A DNA stretch of 64,000 nucleotides from Ceratodon purpureus (taxonomy: Eukaryota; Streptophyta; Bryopsida; Pseudoditrichales; Ditrichaceae), in the NCBI GenBank assembly GCA_014871385.1, contig CM026426.1, positions 30,121,452 through 30,185,451 on the forward strand, in the 5' to 3' direction. The position numbers and the translations under genes were made by a program. The notes below the pieces were generated by a model that saw only the letters and a program-made list of their open reading frames with translations, searched no databases and was not told the origin of the DNA. Shown piece by piece: positions 25,735 through 37,806 of this stretch (the first letter of the stretch is position 1; every line of letters begins with the position of its first letter).

Positions 25735-27406
25735 GTAAGGGGAAGTTCACGATGGGCGGGGAAATTGATCGTGTTGGGCATCTTCTTGGCTCGCGTGTCG
25801 ACCGTGGGGATTGGAAGCGCACCTGTGCTGTCAGAGACTCGTTACATGCCTCGCGCCCGTGTGTCTCCGACCAACTTAAACTTCCAAGCGTGGTACGTGC
25901 TGTTCTTTATTTGTTCAATTTGTTTTTTTTGGGTCGAATTCGGTGGATTGTAATGTGGTGTTTGTCGTGGGGGATTGTTGTTGTGTACTTTTAACGGTTC
26001 GTATGGTGATTGTTTTGGTGGTTTCTGACGCTACTGATGCTGTCATGGGTTGACCTATTTTACTGGGTTTTATGTGTCACGGTCGGGGTTGAATCAGTTG
26101 AGTCGAGGCCAGTTCATGTATTTCCGAGTTGCACTGTACTGATAATTTTCCGGATTTGGGAACCAAAAAAAAAGGATGGGCAGGTGATTACATGTTAGCG
26201 CGGTTGATTTGCTATTTGAAGTCCGGGGGGTTGGATCATGGCGTCTTGTTTAACCTACATAAAGTCCAATCTCTACGACATGGTCTCTTTTATTTGCCAT
26301 CTTGATATTGGCTGTTACTAGCCATGCATACCATTTTATTTCATTAATGCCATTGAAATAGGTCTGCTTAAGATCCTGGCGTATCCCTATTTAAGACCCT
26401 GGCGTATCATTTCCCAGCTCTCTCGTATCCTAAAGTTTCCCTGCTCCTGGTTATATGTTGGCTTGGGCAGTCTATGCTGATGTGGTGGATAAGCTCATAT
26501 TCTTGTTGGTTAGGATTTCGCTCATTTGGTATTGTTGGTGATTACCATCTACCAGAAGTACTTGCCATTCTGGATGCGGGAAATCTGGGTAATTGCTGCT
26601 TGTCTTGCGCTTGTGAAAGCTACTAGTCGTCGCTTTTCTGCAGCGATAGTAACGCCAGATATTGTAAATGGCTTTTATCGACTTCAGGGGGGATTTCCAA
26701 GTTCTCCTGGGTAGGATCACCTGATAGTTCAGTTTTAATTTTATCTAAGTTTCTGGTTGCAATTTTGCATGTGTGAGCCTAAGTATTTTTTGAAATTATT
26801 GTACACTATCAGCACTGTAACTTGACGACGCTTCAGATTTTTCTAGCTTCACTGTATTGTGGGATTGCCTTGGGTTTCAGTTATGTACTGAGAAAATTTT
26901 TAGGGAGTGATTTTAGAAATGCTGGGAACCTAACTGATGATTTCACTTACAAAAATCTGTGTTAAAATGATGCTGCAGCTTATGCGACTGGGAGACTCGA
27001 TTGGACATGATTATGACATTGAGAGAAGCCCTTGCAATGGATAATGAGTTCACTCCCTTGGTATTTGGAATTTCTCTTTACATTCCGTCGGCCTTTTCGT
27101 CACGGGTATTTGTTCGACTTAGCTTGCTCTTTAGCAATGTCCTTCTCTGTGGATTGTTGTACTCAGGTGCATCATTTTATGCAAATTGACTACCTGGATG
27201 CCTAGTAGAATGTATAGCCATGTTCATTAAACACCGGTTTTGATGAAATTTTGTCACACGCAATATGTTGATTGCTTGTAGATGATGATGTCGTGCACGA
27301 TGTATACCTTTTGTCACACACGGCGGATGTTCGACTCACCTACACATCATTAAGCAGGTTACCATGGTCGAGGCCTGCTTCTTGGCCTGCTCTTCCTGCT
27401 GATATT

Positions 27407-28079
27407 TGTTAACCTAGGTCATAACATGGAGGTGCCTGAGGTGAGAGTTAGAGGGGTTAAGGGTAGAAGTTGGAGAATAGCTACAAAGGCAGACTGAAGA
27501 CTGTCCGTGGGTGTTAGTCTCGGGACACGGTCATAGGGCCATCAGGGTGTCCCTTTGAGTACCGGACCTGAGACCGTTGGGTCTTCCACGGGCGCGCGGT
27601 TCAACTCTGAGACAGCCGAGGAAGCTAGACAGGTGTAGTCCCAACCAAGACCCCGTGAACACCAAGAGAGGGAGAGAAGCAAGGGGATTCCGAGAGGGGG
27701 CTCGGTAGCCGGGACAGTGCAAGGTAAGGATCAGAGACTCGTGAGTTTAGACAAGCAATAGTAATCAGTAAGCAGGATTCATATACACGAGATAGGTGAG
27801 GGCAGAGGGTGGAGAAGGCATGGTGTAGTATTAGCTGAGTAACCCAAGACTGTCCATGAACACCAAGGTTCAGGCGCTTACATGAAGGGACAAACTGTTC
27901 TAGGGAAACCAGCTGCTCTGAGACCGGACTCGACTCTAACCGCAAAACTGAGGAGTGAGTTCTCTACCCTGGGTACCTTGTTTATACTAATCTAACTAGA
28001 CTTCTCCTTGTAACTCCTTGTTGCACTATCAGTTCCACCGTCGTAGGCTATCCTCGCTGGCCTTGCTGGGGCAGTAACA
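27407..28079 (-). mobile_element. Solo LTR with 5-bp TSD (right arm, mirror copy)
   Basis: Mirror image of the left-arm solo LTR, with the same AATAT duplication in reverse complement (27402-27406 and 28080-28084). One base differs in the part I compared (the codon reading Asp in the left copy reads Gly here). Because both arms share the same insertion and the same TSD, the LTR was in place before the duplication, or it was copied by gene conversion. Confidence 0.88.
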
Positions 28080-28215
28080 ATATTTCAGGGGTGCAAACAA
28101 AGGTAAGGACAGGTAGCCACTGTTTTCTCGTCGTCACAGTAAGGTGTGTGGTTATTGTTTAAGAATTAACAACATTCGTATTATCTCACTGAGGTGTCTA
28201 ATTTCTGACACACAG

Positions 28216-28451
28216 GCAGAACTAGTGCAGATGCTGCACACGCTGCTCCTGTCCCGTTACCTCCTTCAACACTTCCTGACGGGTTAGTATCGGGAGCACG
28301 TTCTCCAAGCCCCGCACACTTGCAGAAACAGAAGTGCATAGAACCTCTCGTGAAGTTGCTTGAAGTTCAAGCAGCAGCAAGGCATGCATTGCTGGCCAAT
28401 AATAGTGATGATCCGATACGCACGGCTGTGTCATCTGTTGAGGGATTTGAG
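28216..28451 (+). CDS. Open exon crossing the right duplication edge
   Basis: An acceptor (GACACACAG) is followed by 78 open codons and a donor GTATGT, phase-compatible at both ends. It encodes RTSADAAHAAPVPLPPSTLP, then a helical part KLLEVQAAARHALLANNSDD and SSVEGFE. The duplication edge at 28347 lies within it, so the left-arm copy is cut off after the codons for KCIEP. The rest of the gene is unknown; the gene at 29086 may or may not be its continuation. Confidence 0.45.
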
Positions 28452-29085
28452 GTATGTGGTTGCATCGTTGCTTGACTTGAGTCATAACAGACTCTCTACA
28501 CGTTGGTATTGGTTGTTCCTATGTATACGAGAACGCGAATAGTTCAGTTACATCTGGCTTGATTGCTTCCTTTTTCTGGAGTGCCATCCTCTTTTTGGAG
28601 TGCCATCCTCTTTCTGGATTGTTTCAAATCTCAGCACTTGTTTCAATTGCTTTATTAAATTATTTTTCCAATGTTGTATTGCTAGTACAGTGGATTGTGT
28701 TCTGCACTCACTAATATGGTGTGTAGTCAGTGGGTGACTTCCTAAAATATCACTAATTTACGCCTGATCAGTCAGTAATTATGGACAGGGTCTCACTTTC
28801 CGGCGCAGAGATCCTCTTTAGGATATGGAGCCCACGATTTCCCAGGGTGGCTCCCCATGTTAGCAGCAATCGCATCAATCTCTCACAACTGCGCAACCTC
28901 ATTCATTGAGAGCTAAGACATTAGGTATTTGGTCTTAACTCCGCTGCCTTCCTTGCAGTCTCTGAAATTTCCGCGCACTGTTATCTTCCACGCTTCCCTC
29001 CCCCTCCGTGGTCCGAATCTCGCGGAGCATTTCACTCACATTCAGGTTATTGCCCTTCGCAAAGCTGTACGCAGGATTTCAAGAG
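28452..29085. other. Intron or intergenic, with a short tandem repeat
   Basis: No coding support. Two adjacent 19-bp copies of TGGAGTGCCATCCTCTTTY lie at 28577-28595 and 28596-28614. A possible acceptor (TTGCAG) occurs near 28960, and an upstream exon of the next gene is possible. Confidence 0.35.
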
Positions 29086-30567
29086 ATGGCGCTTCCGGAA
29101 ACATCCACCGTCCCATGGTTTGTGGAGTTTATGCGGCTCTGCAACCGTGGGCTCACGCCGACCGTCACGCCTACCGAGTTCATGCCCTCCAAACGCGCAC
29201 TCGCGGAGTTCATGGGGCCCAAGGTTGGACATGGTTACACCTTCCACGACCAGGGCGTGCCAGAGCACGCACCGTACGATGAGGAGCTATTCAGGCGAGT
29301 ACTCCAGCAGCCATGGCCAATCACCGGCATTTTGCCATTCCATTTCTTGCGCGGGTTATTGGCGGAGGCGATGGGAGTACAAGTTAATTGGGCCGAATTT
29401 GCATTTCGGGCCACCCATCCGCACCAGTCTTGCACCACTGTCCCGCGCCTCCTACCTGAATTCGCGAACCTTGCTGCCCCGCTGCCTCCTCTGAATGTCA
29501 TTATGCCTCCCACTCATGGGAAGGTGAGGACTCTCGGACATGTCAATTGAGTAATACTTGCTTGTGGTCGCACACACGTATCTCGAGATTGGCGCGGATA
29601 CATGTGCATGGGGGATACACTTGTTAGAATGTTGTATGTTGAGCACGGCAATTCTTTGGGTTCGATTAGGTTAAGTGAATTCGGGCACTTAGGGGGACGG
29701 CCATGCATGTCGGGGGATGCATCATGCTCTCCCTGGCTTCTTGGAGAACCTGCTGACGAATTGGCCTGGCAGACCGATGCAAGTGCAGGACGTGCTGAAA
29801 CCAAGACTGCAGAGGACATGATCATGGTCAGTGGTTTTATAAACTCTGGGCCAGACATGCCCGACGGTGCTATGGATCCGCGGTCTCCTGTGGACAAGTC
29901 TAACCCAATGCCAGCAGTGCCAACCGGCGGCGGTCCTCTGAAAGCGGAGCCGAGAGACGTCGGTGTGCCGGTAGTGCTTCGGGAGGGAGTGGCATCGCAG
30001 GACGATGCCCCTGTGAACGATGTTGTGCGTGGAACACCACCGGGAGATGTTGTGAACGCGTTGATCTTCCTGCGACCGAACGTGACCGTATCACTAGAAG
30101 GAGAGCGAACCCGCCTCCACTTTTCGCGCCTCGCCATTGGAAAGAAGGTCAAAAGCATTCGAGTCCAACTGAACGAAGAACGGGATAAGCTGAAGTTCAT
30201 TGCGCGGAAGGTGGCGGAGAAGTCTGACAGCCACGGCAGAGCCCAGAGAGAGTTCGTACGAGCTCGTGAGGTATTGGAGGCTGCGAAATTCGACAACGAC
30301 CCACCTGCTAATGATACGGAGAAGAAGGCAATCAAGACTTTCATTCGGATGTGCGAGAAGCTGGTGAAATCCTGGCATGACAGATGTGGTGTTGCAAATT
30401 CACGGCTCCAGTCGTGGGAGTTTAAGCTGAAGATGCAGACGGAGCGCGTAGACAAGATTTCAGCGGAACTCGCAGCTGAGGATACCATCGCAAAGGACAA
30501 GCTTCGACAGCTCGATATGAAGCTGAATCATCTACATGCTCTCGGAACTTATCTTCTGACACTCTGA
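29086..30567 (+). CDS. Two-exon gene with VNWA motif and coiled-coil tail
   Basis: Exon 1 starts at ATG 29086 (AGAGATGGCG context) and ends at 29523 with GGGAAG before GTGAGG. It encodes MALPETSTVPWFVEFMRL, a middle containing GILPFHFLRGLLAEAMGVQV followed by NWAEFAF, and a hydrophobic run ending VIMPPTHGK. Exon 2 is open from about 29602 and ends in TGA at 30567; its true acceptor is unclear (CAG at about 29770 or 29789). It contains a Pro/Gly-rich linker and a long charged coiled coil (KSIRVQLNEERDKLKFIARK to the end LLTL). The motif plus coiled-coil design recurs in the proteins at 50353-52574 and 60910-62808, suggesting a retrotransposon accessory protein or its domesticated relative. No frame break was seen. 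Function unknown. Confidence 0.55.
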
Positions 30568-31735
30568 GGACTCGAGTATCTTCATTGGAATTTTTAAGTG
30601 ACGCACTTTCATGGACATGACTAGAGTAGAGGCACGCTTCTGTTTGTACATAGTTCAACTTAGGTGAACAGAGCATAACAATGACCTCCCCTTATTTTGG
30701 CGCTCTCTCGTTTTCTATTTCAGAGAGTAATTTTTGGCAGGATATGGACTAACAGTTGGTTACGTGCTTGCCGCTCTCTGTAAGTAGGGCAGAACGGCGT
30801 GTCACTGGGGACAATATTTCCGATGCGTTTTGTGTGAAGCGGCCTCGCTTGAATTGTACACATCTGTGTTACCTTACCCGACTATAGTGGTTGCGTTACA
30901 ATTATTCGTTGTATGTGCTGATCGCCTTTGTGTCCGGGGTCATGAAGGGAGTAGAATAGATTCACTAACGTCTGAGCTCTGGGTTGCTGATTTTTTTGCG
31001 TAGATGGTTCACAACCTAGGACGGGGTTGTCAATTTGCACAGGGGCCTTCACCATCCTAATTGTGAACATTTCGTATGATGGTGGTTACAGTGTCATGGG
31101 AATACAGACTGTTGCAGATCGCAGGTCAAGAATTGCGTGGAGTGGCTGTGAGGAGGGCGCGCAAAGAAACATCGGCCGTGGGCTGTACTTGACTTCACGG
31201 TGAGAACAGAACTGGCTTAGTTGCTCCTAATGTACTCCTTTTATGCACATGCCGGCCATACAACATGCACCTTGCTAGTGGCTACTGCCAATAATAGTTG
31301 ATTGAGGTTACAAGTCCTGCTTTCTAATGCGTCTATGTGGGCCGAAATGAATGTCTTCAAGGGTCGACGCTGGTCCTGTACCTCCCGCACTGCTCCGGCA
31401 TACTGTTTGCACTAAACACTGTGGAGAATGTGAAGAGCGTCCACGCCCTTTGTTGTATCTCAAGAGTCAAAGGGCTGCACAGTTACATTTTCCACAGGTA
31501 CGTGCACTCACAAAACACTGGCTTTGCGTTGTTTCCGCGTGCCAGGCCCTCCGTCAAACTAGCCCTCCACTGTCTGCCTTCAAAGTTGCACAGAAGACAA
31601 CCGTGAACGTGAATACGTTGGGTGTCATCACTTACCCCTTTTCCGCTATTGAGTCCGCTACCGTCATGACGTAGTACATGGCTTTGCTAGTCACTCTTGT
31701 AACTTCAGTGCGTTGCTGCTGTGTGCCAGGCAGGG
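30568..31735. other. Gap with no supported gene
   Basis: Downstream flank of the coiled-coil gene up to element 1. Open frames here are short and overlapping with no domain. I see no promoter or RNA gene that I can support. The last five bases (CAGGG, 31731-31735) are the target-site duplication of element 1. Confidence 0.4.
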
Positions 31736-32167
31736 TGTTAACCGGAGATCACTCTCCCCCTTTTTCTTAGTTTCCTTTAGGTCCCCTCAGTTTTTACCTT
31801 GGCAGTCTCCAGACAGTCATCCAGTCATCTAGATGAACTCTATCCAGCCGACTGGATGAACTCTGTCCTGCTGACTGGATGATAGCCGCCAGGTTCAAGG
31901 GGGTTTAAGAGGCAACTTTAGGGTTTCCTGTAATCATTCCTGACTAGAGCAGTTAGAGTTAGAGGAGTCTGAGAACCGTTAGAGGCTGCTGTACCATGGT
32001 TATGGGCTGTTTTGACTCATTAATTGCAGTTTTGACTGTTTTCTCCACTTGTATTGTATGTTTCTAGCTTGTTAGGAGTGGTTGGAGTACTTGAATGTGT
32101 TGGGTTTTGTAGGGTTTTGATGGGTTTATAGAGATTAGGGTTTGGTTGGTAAATCCTCCCTCTATCA
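31736..32167 (+). repeat. 5' LTR of element 1
   Basis: 432 bp, TGTTAACC to TCTATCA. Contains three imperfect 23-bp tandem units (from 31821, 31844 and 31867) with the core CCAGCCGACTGGATGAACTC. The first and third units are degenerate compared with the 3' LTR. Such U3 repeats are often enhancers, but that is inference here. Confidence 0.95.
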
Positions 32168-33341
32168 TTGGCGACCATGCTTTAGTTTGTACCATGTGAT
32201 CTCCTGCTTGCTGTAGGCTGTCCACACACTAGAGAGGTCTGATAGTCAGTATCCGACCTGCAGAGAGGCAGTAGTGACTGCTAGACGTTTCGTAGGAGTG
32301 CTGAAATCACTGCCCTGTGAGTCCGAGGTGCTAAGCAGTCCCTGGCAGATGCTGAGAGCCATTGCAGTATTGCAGAGGGCAGGCTGTAGTGCTAGCAAGC
32401 ACACAGCCAAGCTACAGATATCTGAATTCCACACACTGCTGTAGTAGAGAGGGAAAGGCACAGTTTTGGGTTCAGGTGTTTTCTACGAAGAAAACAGTGG
32501 TATTGACACAGTGGCAGTCCAGTACGTGTTCAGAAAGACAGTAACAGCATATTAACCTTGCTTCAGGCTGTTTGGGCGCAGGTACTGTGAGCAGTTGAAG
32601 TAGCAGCAAATTGGCTGATACCCACCTTGTGAACTGAGGGCAGTTCCACAGCGAAAAAGGGGATAGAGGGTGATTCAGGTCACATTCGAACATCCACTGA
32701 AACAAAAGGGGGTGAAAGGTAAGTAACCCACAAAAATTGTATATTCAAAATTCAAAAACACTAGGTTTGAAGATTCAAAGATATTTAAAAAAAAAAAAAA
32801 AAAAAACTGTTGAGATTTTGAAATTTGAATTGGGGTACCTGAAATTGAGACTTGGGTCGGCTGCGGACCTCGAGTTGAGGACGTGGGTCGGTTTAGGCAC
32901 TTTGTGAGAGGTGGGTTTAAAGTAATTTGGGAAAATTGTTTGATATGAAAACCTGGGCAGAAGGTTAATTTTTGACCCAGGACAATCACAGTGGTAACTA
33001 AACACTATCACCCATAGACTGTAAATTCTAGAGATTAATTCAGTGCGAAAAAGGGGATAGGAATAGGCAGACAGAGCAGTTCTGAATTACTTTATTCTTG
33101 TTCGGAACCCTGTACAACTGCTTGTTAGTATTAACCAGACCACACACCAAGTGTTGGGTCAGTGAGTGCTGAGTGGCAGATATACAGACTACCGAAGAGG
33201 CAGACCAGGAGTCATTGTTAACTGATTGAGAACAGTCGACCAGGAGCATTCACTTTGACAGGTAGTAACGGCCAAGCAGGACTGGAAGCAAGAGTGACCA
33301 GTACAGAGACAATCGCCTGATCACTACGGCCAGTGAAAGCC
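32168..33341 (+). other. Leader of element 1
   Basis: About 1.2 kb of untranslated leader. It contains an uninterrupted run of 20 A (32787-32806) and two exact copies of GCGAAAAAGGGGATAG (about 32651 and 33045), which match the polypurine tract near 43081. No ORF of substance. Confidence 0.7.
32169..32180 (+). other. Primer-binding site of element 1
   Basis: TGGCGACCATGC, two bases after the LTR. The same 12-mer follows the LTR of element 2. I cannot name the tRNA with confidence. Confidence 0.6.
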
Positions 33342-36300
33342 ATGGAGGAGGGTGATATGAACCACTTCAAAGCTGAGAGACAGGCAATGGAGCGATATCG
33401 AAGATATATGCAACATGAAGAACGGACTATTGAGCAGAAGCAAACAGAAGGGCAGAGCCGACTTAGCTCGCAGGGCAGTGCAGCCAAGCAAGTCGGTGAG
33501 CTGATTGACATGGAGGTGGAGAATGACCTCTCATCATCAGATGGGAGGACAAGAGAGAGCAGATTTGGAGAGGAAAGGCAGTCTGAAAAAGGGGATAGGC
33601 TGAGTCGCAAACCTGATCCAACCAACACTCCTTGGAAGTACCAAGACATGAAGAGAACGGCGTCATTCAGAAGAGATTTTTCTGCTGCAGTGGACGACTA
33701 CAATACTTTCTAGGAAGAAAGGCGTCAAACGCAGGAGGTCTTCGCGGAGCCAACACAGTGGCCGAGTACAGTTACCGGCAGAGTCGACTTGGAGACGGAG
33801 CCGACCCGGCTACGTAGCCGACCTGTATCACCAGGACACTTGCCAAAGACCCCTGAGACGCTACCCGCTGCATTCCAGAACCTGCGGCAGAAGATGGATG
33901 AAACTAGGAGTCGATCAGTTCAGGAGCAAGGGCCCGTTCACCCCTCAGACAATCTTCCTAACAGAAATGTTCATTTTCTGGATGAATTTCGACTACGGTC
34001 AGGATGGGAGCCGGAAGAGGAAGATTAGAGGGCACTAGAGGCCTTTGCAGCGGAGTTAATGGCAAGAAGGGAGAGAGTCAGGCAATAGCAGGCCAGCCAG
34101 ACTCAAAGCAGACAGGATCCAGGGAAATATCTCATGCAGTTAGAGGCTCTACAACAAGGTGTACCCTCAGGAGTGGCTTCATTGCAACATTGGCACACTG
34201 AACCACAGTGGACAGAGAAGAACCCAACATTGCAAGGGGATGATTTACACCGTCGTGTGGAAGAGGCTGTGCAAAGACTGGCAGCACAGCAGCTGGTTGC
34301 CCAACAGAAGGAGCAGGAACGTCTAGAGCGTGAGAGACAGGAGTTGGCCCAACTGCAGGACCTGTGGGAGGACCAACGGAGGAAACCAGACCAAGGGTGC
34401 CCTGAGGGGACTATTCCAAAACCCCCCTACATATATATAGTGGCACCCGAAGCAACCGTAGGGAGGGTGATACCTAGCCCCTTGCCTGCAGCGAATTCTT
34501 CGACTGTCCATAAGCTGCCAGGATACGTGGATCATCTCACCGGGGATGTGTACCATTCCACACAGCCGACCCAACCAGCTGGGTACTCTAGAAAAACTGT
34601 AGAACCAACTTTCGGGGGGCCATCCCTGGACCTATACCTGAAGGGGTCCCTCCAGTCATACCACTGGCTCCCGCATCAGTCGGCTACAGTTCCACCGCCT
34701 TTCCAGGAGGTCCGTCCACTGTACCAACTGCCCCTCAGGTCCCAGCATCTTATCCAGTGGCAGCAATATTTCCTCCGGTAGCACCAATAGTACGGACAAT
34801 GGACCTCAACTCAGCTCCGCCAAGGCTGCCTGTTAGTACCCAGCGGAAGCAGTTACCCTATAGGGCCTACAAGGAGGGTAGTGACCCTGATGCCCACCTC
34901 AGGTACTTTGACAAGTGTGTCTGGTTTAATGGCGAAACAGACAAGAAGGTCATCATTACTCTGTTTGGTACAACACTGGTGGATAAGGCTCAGCGCTGGT
35001 TTGATGACTGGTTAGACCACCATCTCTACTGCACTTGGGAGGAGGCTAAGGAGGCATTCAAACTGCGATATAGGGAGCAGGATTCAGACGAGCAGGTCTA
35101 TATGACATTGCGAACGTTTAAACAGGGAGAAGGAGAAAAGGTTTAAGATTATTATGAACGCTTCATGAAGCTGGTAAATTGCCTGCAAACTGATGTGGGA
35201 GAGGGATTCAAATTGACATACTTCAGAGCTGGGTTACTTGATTACCTTAAGGTTACTACCAGCGGCCCTACAGCTACTACCCTGACTGAGCTTAAGGAGT
35301 TAGCAAGACGCTGTGAGACCAATTGCACTGATGCGTCTGGTAAGAAGTTGTACTTCTAGACTAAGAAGACGGAGCCGACCAGTAGTCGTGCTAACACTGT
35401 CACTGCTCAGACAAAGGGGGTTGACACTATCCACAGAAGGTACTGTACTGTGTGCAAAAAATTTGGGCATGATGATGCATACTGCTTTGTGAACCCAGCC
35501 AACCCAAACAATAGACTCTCGAAATCGGAAGGCCGGCCGACTGTGGGAGTTCATGAGGTGTCGGCTACGCAGCCGACTACCAATACAGGGAGGCCAGTTT
35601 ACAACAGACAAGGAGGTTATCAAGCAGGCGGTTCAGGGCGAAGTGATGCCTGTTTCCTCTGTTTAGGCACTGATCACCAGATGCGCAACTGCTCACATAA
35701 ATTGGATTTTCAGCAATTCATGGCTGCTAAGAAACAAGGAACAAATACTGTGGGGGTCAACAGTGTAGAGTTACAGGAATTGGACGACCCAGAGGTGGCC
35801 ACAATTCTGACTAAGGCTGCTAGGGAGAGGGCTGGGCTCCCTCTAGAGGATAAGGAGCTCAAGGAACCTGAACCGAGGCAACCCAAAACTCAAGCAGACT
35901 GGGACAAGGTGGAGCGCCTTCGAAAGGAGTTTATAGCCTTCACAGAAGAAATCAACAAGGAAAATGAGGAGGCTAGGCGTGCTGAGGAAGAGGACCAGAG
36001 GGCAAAAACAACCGACCCTGAAGCCACAACTCAAGAGGGGCCGGTTTTGGGAGGAGATTGGGCAGGGTTCCCTGACTCAGATTGCTTGCAGACAGCACAC
36101 AAGAAAGCTGTAGAAGAAGAGGTGAAGAGTCCAGAAAATTCACAGCCAGAGGCCCTGGCAAAAACAGTCAGTAGGCAGATATTACAGACGCCCATCACGG
36201 TATCATTGGGAGAGCTGCTGGAAGTAGCCCCTAATCTGACGGAGTATGTGAGGGCTAAGGTGTTTCCAGACATCCGAGCACCTTCAAAGCCTATAACGGG

Positions 36301-37186
36301 CTCTGCCTCATCCACTGAGAGTTACAAGGACTCACTGTCGGCTACCTTGCCAACTCAGAAACGGAGCTCGGGAGGTTCACAGGTAAATCCTAGCCTCGTT
36401 GTTGGGGCAGTGGATATTGACAGGGGTCTACCGGTGATCTCTGTGCAGGTAGGCAAATTAACATTGGAGAATGTCCTGCAGGATGGAGGCTCAGGAGTAA
36501 ATCTCATCACGGAGGAAGAACGAATCAGATTGGGACTCAAGGAGCCATCACCTGCCCCCTATAGATTATGCATGGCAGACCAGGCAGTGGTGGAGCCAGT
36601 GGGCCTGATTAGGAATGTCCGGATTCACATTCACGGCATTCCGTATAACATTAGTCTCACAGTCATTCGCAATAAGGAGGTCAACGAAGCCTACAGCATG
36701 CTACTGGGCCGACCTTGGCTTATAGATGCTAAAGCAACCCATGACTGGGGGAACAAAGTAGTGACGATTCGAGGGAATGGTACAGTGAAAACCATATCCA
36801 TCAACCAGAGACAAGGACCCTTGTCCAAGTTACCAGAAGTGCTGGTATGTTACAACCTGGCTGAAGGTTTGACTGATGAGGAAGAAGATCGATTTTTACA
36901 GTCAGAAGAAGATATATTTGCAGTCGGCACCATTACCCTGCCAGAGCCTTTGCGCGTCCCACTACACGACGAAGCCGACCTGTATCAACCGGACCTTCGC
37001 AAGGCCGACTTTGACGCAACCGACTTACTAGCCGACTTGGACATCGCCGACTCAGCGAAGGCACTTTCTCCTACCCTCGATTCTGCGACGTATCCAGAGA
37101 ATTTCTTTACCTTTATAGAGGGAGAGGTGTAGGTTGATGAGACCCCAGTACGAGAGAAGCTAACGGAGATGAAGGTGGCAGCATAG
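33342..37186 (+). pseudogene. gag-protease of element 1, broken by stops
   Basis: Gag starts at ATG 33342 in strong context (GCCATGG). The frame changes once near the G-run at 34614-34619. After it come a Pro-rich linker, the gag core (YKEGSDPDAHLRYFDKCVWF, WDEAK-type helices, DYYERFMKL) and two CX2CX4HX4C zinc knuckles (CTVCKKFGHDDAYC near 35447 and CFLCLGTDHQMRNC near 35650). The aspartic protease has an intact DGGSGVNLI active site (about 36484) and the LLGRPWL flap-side motif. In-frame stops: TAG 33711, TAG 34026, TAG 34086, TAA 35144, TAG 35357, TAG 37130, TAG 37184. None is TGA. Gag would coat the RNA in the cytoplasm; protease would process the polyprotein. Confidence 0.88.
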
Positions 37187-37806
37187 AATTTAACTGAGGA
37201 GGAACAGCTGCGGAAGATTAATGTCGGCACTGAGGAAGATCCCAAGATTTTGAAGATTGGTAGCCACCTGGAGCCAACTTTAGCCAAAGCAGCGGAGGAT
37301 CTCTTACGAGAGTATACAGACGTTTTTGCCTGGACTTACAAAGATCTAAAGGGCATCCCTTCCTCAATCGCCCAGCATCGCATCGTATTGGAGAAGGATG
37401 TTCCTCCAAGCCATCAAGCTAGATACAGGATGAACCCCAACTATGCCAGCATTGTCAAACAGGACATAGACAAGCTCGTGGCAGCAGGGTTCATTGTACC
37501 AGTCGAGGAGGCGAGTTGGCTCTCACCTATTGTTGTTGTCCCTAAAAAAAATGGTCAATTACGCATTTGTATTGATTATCGAAAATTAAATGCTGCTACC
37601 AGGAAGGATCCTTACCCCCTGCTGTTTATCGAAGAGGTCTTAGATGCTGTGGCAGGTTACAAAATGTATACTTTCCTGGATGGTAGGTCGGGCTACTACG
37701 AGATTTCCATTGCCCTAGAGGACAGGCACAAGACAGCCTTCATCACGGAGTGGGGTGCTTTCGTATGGGTAGTCATGCCTTTTGGCTTGACTAATGCACC
37801 GCCGAC
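37187..37806 (+). pseudogene. Reverse transcriptase fragment of element 1
   Basis: Same frame as protease. Conserved RT blocks are present: YRMNPNYASIVKQDIDKL, SPIVVVPKKNGQLRICIDYR, KLNAATRKDPYPL, then TAFITEWGAF and [11 protein letters not shown]. The catalytic aspartate of the first block (FLDGRSGYYEI) remains. The sequence stops exactly after the NAPPT block, so the YLDD motif, the thumb and RNase H are absent. It jumps into integrase sequence, and the frame changes at the junction. Confidence 0.9.

Larger units (their letters stand above)
24081..28347 (-). repeat. Right arm of the large inverted duplication
   Basis: Reverse complement of 13564-17830, same length to the base. This arm is probably the source or better-preserved copy, because an open exon at 28216-28451 runs from it into the unique right flank. 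The few arm-to-arm differences I found are all transitions. Confidence 0.93.

Noticed and set aside
13564-28347. A giant transposon with 4.3-kb terminal inverted repeats
   Set aside because: No target-site duplication at the outer edges, edges cut exons, and the spacer holds independent insertions.
32787-32806. A20 run as a processed-transcript tail
   Set aside because: It lies inside the retrotransposon leader with no retroposed gene or TSD; probably slippage.
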